Shown here: in pieces, positions 1 through 7,220 of the stretch
How positions within the stretch are numbered: position 1 is the stretch's first letter
How the letters are laid out: each line of letters starts with the position of its first letter
Assembly: GCA_003223645.1 (NCBI GenBank)
Contig: QHVT01000007.1
Coordinates: 232,531-296,530 of the forward strand
Origin: Acidobacteriota bacterium
GTDB lineage: Bacteria; Acidobacteriota; Thermoanaerobaculia; Gp7-AA8
DNA: 64,000 nt
Reading direction: 5' to 3'
Made by a program: the position numbers and the translations under genes
Notes under the pieces: model-generated
What the model was told of the DNA's origin: nothing
What the model saw: only the letters and a program-made list of their open reading frames with translations
Databases searched by the model: none

Positions 1-805
1 TCGCGCGCGCGTACGCATCGATGATGCGATCGATCACCTGATCGACCTGATCGATCGACCATTTGCCTTCGGCAGACACGGGCTTGCCGCCGAATTTCTC
101 GTTGTAGTCGCGCTGCATCGGGTCGAGCTGCGATTGCTGGTACGCGGCGGCGAGACGAAGGAACATCGACGGATCGCGTCCGGGAGGACCGGCGATCGAC
201 GCGACCTTGACGTACAGCGGCACGGCGGCGGCCGGATTTTTTGCGACGAGCGAGAGATTCGCGGCATACAGCGTGACGAAGCTCAGCGCCTCCTCGCGAT
301 TCTTGAACGGAGACCACGACGCTGAGTCCTTGCCGGCCTCGATCAGCGCGATCGCTTTCTTCGCATCGCCCAACGCTTCCGCCGCGAACGTTTCGTTCTT
401 CGCCGTCGCCTCGGACTGTCCCGCGTACACGAGCGCGAGCAGCGCCGGCAGATTGTCGGGATCCGTCGCGAGAATCTTTCGTCCGATCTCGAATGCCTTC
501 GCGCGATCGGGCTTCGCGCCGAACGCGTTCTGCGCGAGGTTGTAGCGTTCCATCGCGTTTTCGTACAAGCCGATGAATCGCTTCGCGGCTTCGGTGTACT
601 GATCGGAGCACGAAGTCCAGTTCTCGACGAATGCTTTCGCGAGCTCGTACGCGCGCTGCTGGCCGGCGGCGTCGGCCGCCTTTTTCGCGTTGTAGAAGTC
701 GTTGTAGGCGAGGTTCCGCGGCTCGTTCAGGCAGTTGACGGGCGCGGCCTCCTGCGCGGCGGCGGAGAGTGCGAGGACAAGCGTGGCAAGGGCTGCGAAT
801 CTCAT
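1..805 (-). CDS. Secreted TPR-like hypothetical protein (3' end outside window)
   Basis: Translated from the minus strand, the frame stays open from the ATG at 805 to the window edge, giving 268 residues. It begins with a hydrophobic signal peptide ending around AAAQ (residue 18). The rest is alpha-helical, alanine-rich and charged, with helix pairs of the kind seen in TPR-like proteins (for example around KAFEIGRKIL and ALGDAKKAIALIEAG). No catalytic motif is visible. It is probably a periplasmic or secreted repeat protein; the TPR assignment is by pattern only. The C-terminus is not in the window. Confidence 0.75.
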   Translation of the reverse strand, partial: MRFAALATLVLALSAAAQEAAPVNCLNEPRNLAYNDFYNAKKAADAAGQQRAYELAKAFVENWTSCSDQYTEAAKRFIGLYENAMERYNLAQNAFGAKPDRAKAFEIGRKILATDPDNLPALLALVYAGQSEATAKNETFAAEALGDAKKAIALIEAGKDSASWSPFKNREEALSFVTLYAANLSLVAKNPAAAVPLYVKVASIAGPPGRDPSMFLRLAAAYQQSQLDPMQRDYNEKFGGKPVSAEGKWSIDQVDQVIDRIIDAYARA

Positions 806-821
806 GCACCGAATTCTGCCA

Positions 822-1280
822 TCAGTTCCAGGTCTCGCCGCACTCCGTACAGCGATTGCGATCAGAGATTAACAACAGCACCGCGGCGGCGAGGACGCCG
901 AAGAAGGCGGCCTCGCTGATGTTGAGCGCGATACCGGCGCCGAGGGCGAGGACGGCGATGATGGCGAAGAGCGAGAGGCGCGGATTGCGCGCGACGTCGA
1001 GAGAGCCGCAGGCGGGACAGGAATTCGGATCGATGCGAATCTCGTCCGGCTCTTCGATCTCGTCGAGCGACTCGCACTGCGACTCCAGCACTTCGCCGGC
1101 GCGGATCGCGTCGATGTTGCGTACGCGCAGCTTCACGCCGCGCACCGCGTTGGTGATGTTCGTGGCCATGTTCTCGTCGTCGAGCACCGAGTCGATGCCG
1201 GCCGCGTCGAGCGCGTTCTGCGCGACGAGCGCGTCGGAGAGAAACCAGTAGCTGGCCACCGTCACGAGGAAATCGGACAC
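822..1280 (-). CDS. DUF2007-like protein with zinc ribbon and two TM helices
   Basis: 152 residues. Residues 1-70 fit the DUF2007 'putative signal-transducing' fold, with a pattern of A-x-N-A-L-x-x-A-G-I-x-S near residue 20-31. A split zinc ribbon follows, with C88/C91 before and C144/C147 after two hydrophobic segments at about 102-118 and 122-138. The cysteine pairs would be brought together on the cytoplasmic side by the helical hairpin. The biological role of the family is not established. It lies 16 bp upstream of the secreted TPR-like gene on the same strand, so the two may be co-transcribed. Confidence 0.75.
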   Translation of the reverse strand: MSDFLVTVASYWFLSDALVAQNALDAAGIDSVLDDENMATNITNAVRGVKLRVRNIDAIRAGEVLESQCESLDEIEEPDEIRIDPNSCPACGSLDVARNPRLSLFAIIAVLALGAGIALNISEAAFFGVLAAAVLLLISDRNRCTECGETWN

Positions 1281-1288
1281 CGAAGAGA

Positions 1289-1443
1289 ACTACAGCCGCC
1301 GCGCGATCAGGATTCCCGCGATTGGTTGCGCGGTTGCGCAGTCACGCGGTTGCAGGGCGGGCGGACGGGCCGCGCAACCGCGTAACCGAGCCACCGCGTA
1401 ACCGATTGTCACTACAGCCGCCGCGCGATCAGGATTCCCGCGA
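1289..1443. repeat. Palindromic 8-nt word array bounded by a 33-bp direct repeat
   Basis: A 33-bp sequence at 1289-1321 recurs exactly at 1411-1443. The second copy is the 3' end of the downstream SDR gene including its stop codon. The 89 bp between the copies are a hairpin-forming array: the left arm has repeated GGTTGCGC-type octamers and the right arm has the complementary GCGCAACC/CGTAACCG words. The same word family recurs at 4988-5062, 11059-11142, 51419-51511 and 52397-52475. Confidence 0.85.
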
Positions 1444-2395
1444 GGAGGCACGCGCCCGCCGCGACGAGCGGCGCGCGGTTCACGTTCGCGAGGAGTTGCA
1501 GGCTCGCCGGCTTCGCGCGATCGTCGAAGCGCCCGTGCGCGCCGTGGTCGCCCGGCAGCGGCTCCCACAAATTGTGCGGGCGTCCCGCCGTCTCCGGCTC
1601 GTCCGTCTGCTGGGCGTCGTAGCCGTGCTTCGCGAGATAGCGATCGGCATACGCCGGCGCGAGATTGTTTCCGATCACGCTCTTGGTCGTCGGCCATCCG
1701 ACGTTCAGCTCACGCCGCTCGTGATACGCAGCCCACACGATGGCATCGGCGGCGACTTCCGGCTGAAAGATCGGCGGCACCGGCTGCGCGCGATTCGGCA
1801 GCTTGCTGAGCACCCAATCGAACTGCGGCGTGTTGATCGCCGGAAGATTCACCATCGTCAGCCGCACGTTGCTGCGGTCGTGAATCAGCTCGGCGTAAAG
1901 CGAGTCGTTGAATCCCTGGATCGCATGCTTCGCCGCGCAGTACGCGGCCTGCAGCGGAATGCCGCGATAGGCGAGCGCGGAGCCGACCTGCACGATCGTG
2001 CCGCGGTCGCGCGGCAGCATGCGCCGCAGCGCGGCCATCGTGCCGTGCACGACGCCGTGATAGGTGACGTCGGTGACGCGATGCACTTCCTCCGGCGTCA
2101 GCTCGCGGATCGGCGCGAACACGGACGCCATCGCATTGTTGACCCAGATGTCGATCGGACCGAACGCCTCTTCCGTCGCGCGCGCCGCCGCTTCGACTTC
2201 ATCGTGATTCGCGACGTCCGCACGCGCGATGATCGCCTGTCCGCCGAGCTCCTCCACTTCGCGCTTCGCCGCCTCGAGCCCGTCGATGCCGCGCGCGACG
2301 AGCCCGATGCGCGCGCCGCGCCGCGCAAACTCGCGCGTGACCGCGCGTCCCACTCCGGCAGTCGCTCCGGTGATCACGACGACGTCGCCTTTCAT
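1412..2395 (-). CDS. SDR family NAD(P)-dependent oxidoreductase with C-terminal TM anchor
   Basis: 327 residues, a classical short-chain dehydrogenase. The Rossmann glycine motif TGATAGVG is at residues 9-16, NNAM at 86-89 and the catalytic Ser139-Tyr152-x3-Lys156 triad is present. The C-terminal ~75 residues extend beyond the catalytic domain and end in a hydrophobic stretch (around LVAAGACLLAGILI) followed by RR. This looks like a membrane tail and is known for SDRs in which the catalytic domain is cytosolic. The substrate cannot be inferred. The last codons are duplicated downstream of the gene (see the 33-bp repeat). Confidence 0.9.
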   Translation of the reverse strand: MKGDVVVITGATAGVGRAVTREFARRGARIGLVARGIDGLEAAKREVEELGGQAIIARADVANHDEVEAAARATEEAFGPIDIWVNNAMASVFAPIRELTPEEVHRVTDVTYHGVVHGTMAALRRMLPRDRGTIVQVGSALAYRGIPLQAAYCAAKHAIQGFNDSLYAELIHDRSNVRLTMVNLPAINTPQFDWVLSKLPNRAQPVPPIFQPEVAADAIVWAAYHERRELNVGWPTTKSVIGNNLAPAYADRYLAKHGYDAQQTDEPETAGRPHNLWEPLPGDHGAHGRFDDRAKPASLQLLANVNRAPLVAAGACLLAGILIARRL

Positions 2396-2513
2396 TTCGC
2401 GTGCTCCTTTGCAGTCCTGAGCAGTTCATTCCGCGCGTAGACGCGGGATCTCCGGTTCCACCGCAATGCAGCGGCCCAATGACGCTGCACGTGCCTCGCC
2501 AGTCGGTTCGTGT

Positions 2514-2609
2514 TGTGGTGACCGCTGCCCTCAGCGGTCACAGCGCCGCCGATGGCGGCGCCGGCGGCGCGGTGCGCCGCTGCGACCGCTGAGGGCAGCG
2601 GTCGCCACA
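2514..2609. repeat. TGTGG..CCACA palindromic element, copy 1
   Basis: Terminal inverted repeat of the form TGTGG[T/C]GACCGCTGCC followed by an internal small palindrome (CCGCTGCCCTCAGCGG), a G/C-rich centre, and the mirrored arm. The same element is at 17873-17967, 24942-24997 (shortened, within a reading frame) and 28937-29067 (inside a larger palindrome). The arms are well conserved and the centres are not, as in REP/MITE-type elements. Confidence 0.85.
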
Positions 2610-2634
2610 TATGGCGTTTCGAGATCCGGTCGAT

Positions 2635-3105
2635 TCAGTCTCGTCGCGCGAGCACGCCGTCCATCGTGAGGAACATGCTCGCGAGCCGTTCCTTCACCTG
2701 CGGATCGGCACTCGCGAGCTGGCTCATGATCTCGTCGCGCTGCGCGGCGTACGACGAGAACGCGATGCGCGTACGCGGCTGACTCGCGAACGCGTCGGAC
2801 GTCACGACCGCGCCGCATCCGTCGAAGAACTCGCGCGCCGCGGCCGATGCGCTCGCGTAGTTGTTGCGCTGCGCCTCACCGGCGGCGACGCCGAGGCGGC
2901 GATGCAGATTCGCGAGCCGCAGCTCGAGCTCGTTGCTGTGCAGCGTCGTTTCCAGCGCGCGCGCGTGCCACGTCGCCGGCACATATCCGCCGAGGAAGGC
3001 CGCGATGAGCAGCAGGAGCACGAGCAGGACTCGCTTTCCGGACCCGCGGCGCGCGGGCGGCGGATTCGGCAGCGGCGGAGAAGGCGTCACATCGTCGGAT
3101 TGCAT
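2635..3105 (-). CDS. Membrane-anchored hypothetical protein
   Basis: 156 residues from the ATG at 3105. A proline/arginine-rich cytoplasmic head (residues 1-23) is followed by a single TM helix (about 25-44, VLLVLLLLIAAFLGGYV), then a soluble helical region with one cysteine. The in-frame extension to 3723 reads through the divergent DUF2231 gene and is rejected. Its start lies a few bases from the start of the divergent downstream gene, so the two share a very short promoter region. Function unknown. Confidence 0.65.
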   Translation of the reverse strand: MQSDDVTPSPPLPNPPPARRGSGKRVLLVLLLLIAAFLGGYVPATWHARALETTLHSNELELRLANLHRRLGVAAGEAQRNNYASASAAAREFFDGCGAVVTSDAFASQPRTRIAFSSYAAQRDEIMSQLASADPQVKERLASMFLTMDGVLARRD

Positions 3106-3111
3106 CGCTCC

Positions 3112-3687
3112 ATGGTACGCAACCTGCTCGCCAGATTCCGCATGACGCAAACACTTCCGGTCCGCCTCGTCGCACAGCAGGAATGGCTGGAGAACCTCGG
3201 CGAAGCTGTGCAGCCCGCCGTCCGCCAGCTTCTGCAAAACCTCGGCGACGGTGTCGTCGATCTGCTGCAAGGAAAATGGCTCGGGCATCCGGTCCATCCG
3301 GCGCTGACGGACGTTCCGGTCGGCGCATGGACCGCCGCGCTGGCGATGGACGCGGTGGAGTTGATGAGCGACAGCGACGGCGTCAGCGATGCCGCCGATC
3401 TCGCTGTCGGCGTCGGCGTCGCCGGCGCGTTGGCCGCGGCCGTCACCGGGATCGCGGATTGGTCGGAGGTCGACGACGAGCCGGCGCGCAAGATCGGCGT
3501 CGCACACGCGCTGCTCAACGTCACCGCCGTCGGCCTCTATACGACGTCCCTCATCATGCGCCGCACCGGCTCGCGGCGCGCCGGCATCGGCGTCTCGCTT
3601 CTCGGCTACGCCGTTGCCAGCGTGTCCGCGTATCTCGGCGGGCATCTCGTGTTCGGCGAGGGTGTGGGAGTGGAGTCGCGCGAGTAA
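3112..3687 (+). CDS. DUF2231 family membrane protein
   Basis: 191 residues from the ATG at 3112; an alternative ATG lies at 3142 and would leave more promoter space. The signature LGHPVHPALTDVPVGAW identifies the DUF2231 domain, followed by about four TM segments including AVGVGVAGALAAAVTGIADW and the C-terminal VSLLGYAVASVSAYLGGHLV. Members are integral membrane proteins of unknown function; some sit next to cytochrome or Rieske genes, which is not the case here. Divergent from the gene at 2635-3105. Confidence 0.8.
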   Translation: MVRNLLARFRMTQTLPVRLVAQQEWLENLGEAVQPAVRQLLQNLGDGVVDLLQGKWLGHPVHPALTDVPVGAWTAALAMDAVELMSDSDGVSDAADLAVGVGVAGALAAAVTGIADWSEVDDEPARKIGVAHALLNVTAVGLYTTSLIMRRTGSRRAGIGVSLLGYAVASVSAYLGGHLVFGEGVGVESRE

Positions 3688-3697
3688 GCTTGCTTCC

Positions 3698-4594
3698 GTG
3701 GCGCGAGCCTTCATCGTGAGCATGGCGATCGCGGCGTCGTTCGCCGCCGACGCGGAGGTGCGCCGCGGAGGGATTGCGTTCCATTACGCGACGCCGCTGA
3801 CGGCGCGCGAGCTGGCGTTTTATTCGCGCTTCGAGGTGCTGGTCACGCACGATCCGCTGCCGCGCGCGCAAGTCGATGAGCTGCATCGGCGCGGGACCAG
3901 GCTCGCGCTGTATGAATGGGCGGTCGCGTTTTATTCGTCGCTCGCGACGCCGTGGCAGCGCTCGATCTCGCCGTTGAATCGCACTCCGCTGCGCGGTCAC
4001 CTCGGCGCGACCGACGCGGACGCGTATTACTACGATCCGCTGGCGATGCGCGGCCGCGCGGACGCGATCGCGCACAAGCTCGCGTCGATCGGCTACGACG
4101 GAGTGTTTCTCGACGCGACGACGTCGGAGAGCGTGCATCCGGACGCGATGAAAGAGTTCGCGCGGCGTCATCCGTCGCGTGATTACGACGAGGCGTTCGC
4201 GGACTTTCTGCGCGCGCTGCGGCGCGACGTGAAGCTCGTGGTCACGAATCAGGGCTATCGCAAGGCGAAGAACGTGCTGCCGTTCGTCGACTGGGACATC
4301 AGCGAGAGTCTGATCACGTATCCGCGCGACGGGAAGTTCGTGTTGCGTCCGTGGGACGATCCCGCCGATCGATGGAACAGCATCGCGTTCCTGATGCGGA
4401 AGCTGATCGCGCCGGCGATGAAAAAATATCCGCGCGTGCGGTTCGAGCATTTGAATTACGTCGACGCGGCCGACAGTTCGCTGGTGAAGGAGATCGTCGC
4501 GATCGCGCGGCGCTATCACGCGCAGGCGTTCGTGACGCTGCCCTCGCTCGGCGCGGCGATCGAGACGGAGGCGTATTTTGATCGACGTCCGTGA
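3698..4594 (+). CDS. Secreted GH114-like / putative glycoside hydrolase TIM barrel
   Basis: 298 residues from GTG 3698, with a short signal peptide ending around SFAADA. The body reads as a TIM barrel of the type annotated as putative endo-alpha-1,4-polygalactosaminidase (GH114-like). It has a strand with RLALYEWA, a DGVFLDATTSE strand carrying the expected acidic residue, and KLVVTNQGY. The enzyme assignment is by overall pattern and is tentative. The 3' end overlaps the following GNAT gene by 17 bp, suggesting co-translation. GH114 proteins are often found with exopolysaccharide loci, which fits the Pel-like cluster nearby. Confidence 0.65.
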   Translation: MARAFIVSMAIAASFAADAEVRRGGIAFHYATPLTARELAFYSRFEVLVTHDPLPRAQVDELHRRGTRLALYEWAVAFYSSLATPWQRSISPLNRTPLRGHLGATDADAYYYDPLAMRGRADAIAHKLASIGYDGVFLDATTSESVHPDAMKEFARRHPSRDYDEAFADFLRALRRDVKLVVTNQGYRKAKNVLPFVDWDISESLITYPRDGKFVLRPWDDPADRWNSIAFLMRKLIAPAMKKYPRVRFEHLNYVDAADSSLVKEIVAIARRYHAQAFVTLPSLGAAIETEAYFDRRP

Positions 4595-5453
4595 AGGGAC
4601 GCGCGCCGACCGCGATGCGATTCTCGCGCTGCGCGGCCGCTGCTTCGCGGGCGAGGATCCGGAAAAGCAGGACCCGCGATTCTGGGAGTGGGAGTTCGGA
4701 CAGGGCGGACGATTCTTCGTCGCCGTCGACGGCGATCGCGTCGTCGCGCACCTCGGATTTGTGCCGCAGCTGAAGATGCTCGCCGTCGATGCGATGACGG
4801 ATCCCGATTCCCGGCGACAGCATCTCTTCAGCCGCGTCGTCGAATGCGCGCGCGACACGCTGCGCAACGACGTCGACTTCAGCTGCGCGTTCCAGATTCG
4901 CGAGGCCGTGCTGCCGGCGATGGTGCGCGGCGGGTGGCGGCCGGCCGCGCGTGCGTTCGTGCTGGTGAGGCCGTTGGTGGTTGCGCCGTCGCGCGGTCTC
5001 GCGGTTACGCAGCGGCTGGGCGGGACCGAGCAACCGAGCGACCGAGCGACCGAGCAACCCATCCCGTCCCATCTCCATTGGCGCTTCCTCGAAAACCCCC
5101 TATGGAAATACGACATCCACGCGAACGACGACGCGTACGTCGTCACGCGCCGCACCATGCTTCGCGGGCACGACTCCGTCGCCATCGCGGACCTCGGCTG
5201 GCCGAAAGGCAAAGAGCGCGCGGGGCGCGCCTTGTTGCGCGAGGTGTTCGCGAAGGGGAGGGCGGAGGGGGCGCAGGTGGCGGCGGTGCTGATCACGCTC
5301 GCGCATCCGGCGCTGCCGGTGCTCGTGCGCGCGGGCTTTCTTCCGTCGCCGCATCGATTTCGATTTCTCGTCAATTACTTCGGCACGGACTTCGGTACGC
5401 CGCGCAAACAGAAGCGGTGGCCGCTGACGTGGGCGGACACGGATCACCTCTGA
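4578..5453 (+). CDS. GNAT family N-acetyltransferase
   Basis: 291 residues from a TTG start inside the preceding gene. The N-terminus (IDVREGTRADRDAILALRGRC) and the strand FFVAVDGDRVVAHLGFVPQ are typical of GNAT beta1-beta3. Around residues 137-156 the protein is encoded by a palindromic word array (SRGLAVTQRLGGTEQPSDRA) that interrupts what looks like the hinge between two GNAT-like halves without breaking the frame. The acyl acceptor is unknown. The TGATG junction couples it to the PIG-L gene. Confidence 0.75.
   Translation: MIDVREGTRADRDAILALRGRCFAGEDPEKQDPRFWEWEFGQGGRFFVAVDGDRVVAHLGFVPQLKMLAVDAMTDPDSRRQHLFSRVVECARDTLRNDVDFSCAFQIREAVLPAMVRGGWRPAARAFVLVRPLVVAPSRGLAVTQRLGGTEQPSDRATEQPIPSHLHWRFLENPLWKYDIHANDDAYVVTRRTMLRGHDSVAIADLGWPKGKERAGRALLREVFAKGRAEGAQVAAVLITLAHPALPVLVRAGFLPSPHRFRFLVNYFGTDFGTPRKQKRWPLTWADTDHL
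4988..5062. repeat. In-frame palindromic word array in the GNAT gene
   Basis: The left arm has octamer-like words GCGCGGTCTCGCGGTTACGC; the right arm has three to four GACCGAGC/CCGAGCAA words. It belongs to the same family as the array at 1322-1410. The reading frame of the acetyltransferase stays open through it. Confidence 0.75.
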
Positions 5454-6229
5454 TGCCGCACGCGCTCTTCGTGCTCGCGCACCAGGACGACGAGATCGCA
5501 ATGGCGGCTCGCATGAAGTACCTGCTTCGGGAAGGCTGGGCGTTGTCCGTCGTATATCTCACTGACGGCATCCGTCCCGAAGTGCGCGATGACGAGGCGC
5601 GCGCGGCGCTCGCCTGCATCGGCGTCGATCTCGCGCGTGTCTACTTCTTCGGCTTTCCTGATGGTTCGCTGGTGGACCATCTCGATCGAGCGTTCGAGAT
5701 GCTCGAGCGGATGGCAGATGGCGGATGGCGGATGGCTCTTCGCGATCGGCCATCTGCCATCCGCCATCCGCCATCCATTCTCGACGCTGTCTACTGCCTG
5801 GCGTGGGAAGGCGGACATCAGGATCACGATGCGTCGCATCTCGTCGCGATGGCGTTCGCGACGCGCCGCAACCTTCCGTGCATCGAGCTGCCGCTGTATC
5901 ACGGCCATCGGACTCCCGGTCAGCTCTTCCGTTCGTTCGCGCCCCTCGGCGACGGTTGGACCGCGCGCAAAATCACCGCGCGCGAAGGACTCGACGTCGC
6001 GCTGCTCTGCCGTTTTCATCCGTCGCAGCGGCGCACGTGGATCGCGTTGCTGCCGGAGGCGCTGCTGCGGTTGATCGTCGGACGCAAAGAGTGGACGCGG
6101 CCTGCGAGTATCGAGCGATTGCGCGCGAAGCCGCACGCGGGGCGCTTGTATTACGAGCGGCGGTTCGGCGTCACGTGGACGGAGTTCGAGGCGAAAGCTC
6201 GCTCGTTTGTGGCCGCGCGTCTTCCCTGA
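5453..6229 (+). CDS. PIG-L family deacetylase
   Basis: 258 residues; the ATG shares its A with the TGA of the GNAT gene. The metal-binding HxDDE motif is HQDDE (residues 10-14) and the second metal site is GHQDHD (121-126), as in the LmbE/PIG-L Zn-dependent N-acetylglucosamine deacetylases. Residues 87-109 are encoded by an ATGGCGG-type palindromic array inserted in frame between the two metal sites. Co-location with a GNAT enzyme and polysaccharide genes suggests amino-sugar acetylation/deacetylation. The 3' end overlaps the convergent glycosyltransferase gene by about 59 bp. Confidence 0.85.
   Translation: MPHALFVLAHQDDEIAMAARMKYLLREGWALSVVYLTDGIRPEVRDDEARAALACIGVDLARVYFFGFPDGSLVDHLDRAFEMLERMADGGWRMALRDRPSAIRHPPSILDAVYCLAWEGGHQDHDASHLVAMAFATRRNLPCIELPLYHGHRTPGQLFRSFAPLGDGWTARKITAREGLDVALLCRFHPSQRRTWIALLPEALLRLIVGRKEWTRPASIERLRAKPHAGRLYYERRFGVTWTEFEAKARSFVAARLP
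5710..5776. repeat. ATGGCGG heptamer palindrome inside the PIG-L gene
   Basis: The left arm has tandem heptamers ATGGCAG/ATGGCGG; the right arm has the complementary CCGCCAT/CTGCCAT heptamers, with an 11-base centre. The same family occurs at 8285-8356, 9324-9468 and 22372-22502. Confidence 0.85.
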
Positions 6230-7220
6230 CGATTGGACCCGTGTTGATCGGCTCGCGCGGGATCGCCTGCAGATCGAGATTCACCGCGGAGATCAGCAAT
6301 TGCGTGCCGAGGGTGATGAGCAGTGCGGACAGCACGACCGTGCCGACCGGCGCGGCGAGTCCGCGGCTCGTGTACCACCACCAGTGATAGCCGCCGTACA
6401 CCAATCCCGCGAGCAGCAGCGGCAGGCCGGTGGCGAGATGGAACGACTCGAGATTGAAGTCGTAGACGAAATTCTTCATCGTTAACCGGCGAACGAGCGA
6501 CCAGAAAAGACGCGGCGGAAATTGGTGGAGCACCTGCGCGATCGAGAGGCTCGACGTTTCGCCCGCGTAGCGCGCCGGCATCGGAATCTCTTTCACGACC
6601 GCGCCGAGAAGATAGAGGTGGCTGAGCATCGAGGTCTCGAAGAAATAGCCGCGATCGATTTTGTCGAGCGGGATCTGCGAGAGCACGTCGCAGCGGATCG
6701 CGAGGAAGCCGTTCGCGGGATCGAACGCGTTCCAATATCCGGTCGCGGCTTTGGTGAGGAAGCTGAGGATCACGTTGCCGAGGCGGCGGACGAGCGGCAT
6801 CGCACGGATGGCCTGAAAGTCGCGGAAGCGATTGCCTTTCGTGTAGTCGGCCGTGCCGTCGATGAGCGGCTGCACGAGCTCCGGCACGAGCCAGAGCGGC
6901 ATCTGTCCGTCGCCGTCGATCTTCACGACGACGTCCGCGCCGGCGTCGATCGCATGTTTGAAGCCGCTGATCATCGCGCCGCCGACGCCGCGATTTTTCT
7001 CGTGGCGGACGACGACGACCCGCGGATCGATCTGCGAGTAGTGCTCCGCGACCGCCGCCGTGTCATCCGACGACGCGTCGTCGACCACGATGATGGTCGT
7101 GAAGAGCGCCGGCATCGCCCGCAACACCTCGGGCAGTTCGCGCGCGACGTTGTACGCCGGCACGACCGCCGCGATGTGCGCGGCGGCGCGCGTGCGCAGC
7201 AGAAGGCGCGTCACCGTCAC
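6171..7220 (-). CDS. Family 2 glycosyltransferase (polyprenyl-phosphate type)
   Basis: 349 residues from GTG 7220, whose GTGA overlaps the stop of the upstream GT-C gene. GT-A fold motifs are visible: PAYN near residue 21, VDDASSDDT at 46-54 and the DGDGQ metal/nucleotide motif at 102-106. The C-terminus carries two TM helices (about 268-320) and resembles dolichol/undecaprenyl-phosphate sugar transferases. It probably loads a sugar onto a polyprenyl carrier for the cluster's GT-C enzyme. Upstream in-frame methionines lie inside the previous gene and are rejected. Confidence 0.85.
   Translation of the reverse strand: MTVTRLLLRTRAAAHIAAVVPAYNVARELPEVLRAMPALFTTIIVVDDASSDDTAAVAEHYSQIDPRVVVVRHEKNRGVGGAMISGFKHAIDAGADVVVKIDGDGQMPLWLVPELVQPLIDGTADYTKGNRFRDFQAIRAMPLVRRLGNVILSFLTKAATGYWNAFDPANGFLAIRCDVLSQIPLDKIDRGYFFETSMLSHLYLLGAVVKEIPMPARYAGETSSLSIAQVLHQFPPRLFWSLVRRLTMKNFVYDFNLESFHLATGLPLLLAGLVYGGYHWWWYTSRGLAAPVGTVVLSALLITLGTQLLISAVNLDLQAIPREPINTGPIVREDARPQTSELSPRTPST

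Noticed and set aside
1290-1697. Separate minus-strand gene ending in the same codons as the SDR gene
   Set aside because: Its end is only the duplicated 33 bp and the rest is out of frame with the SDR coding sequence.
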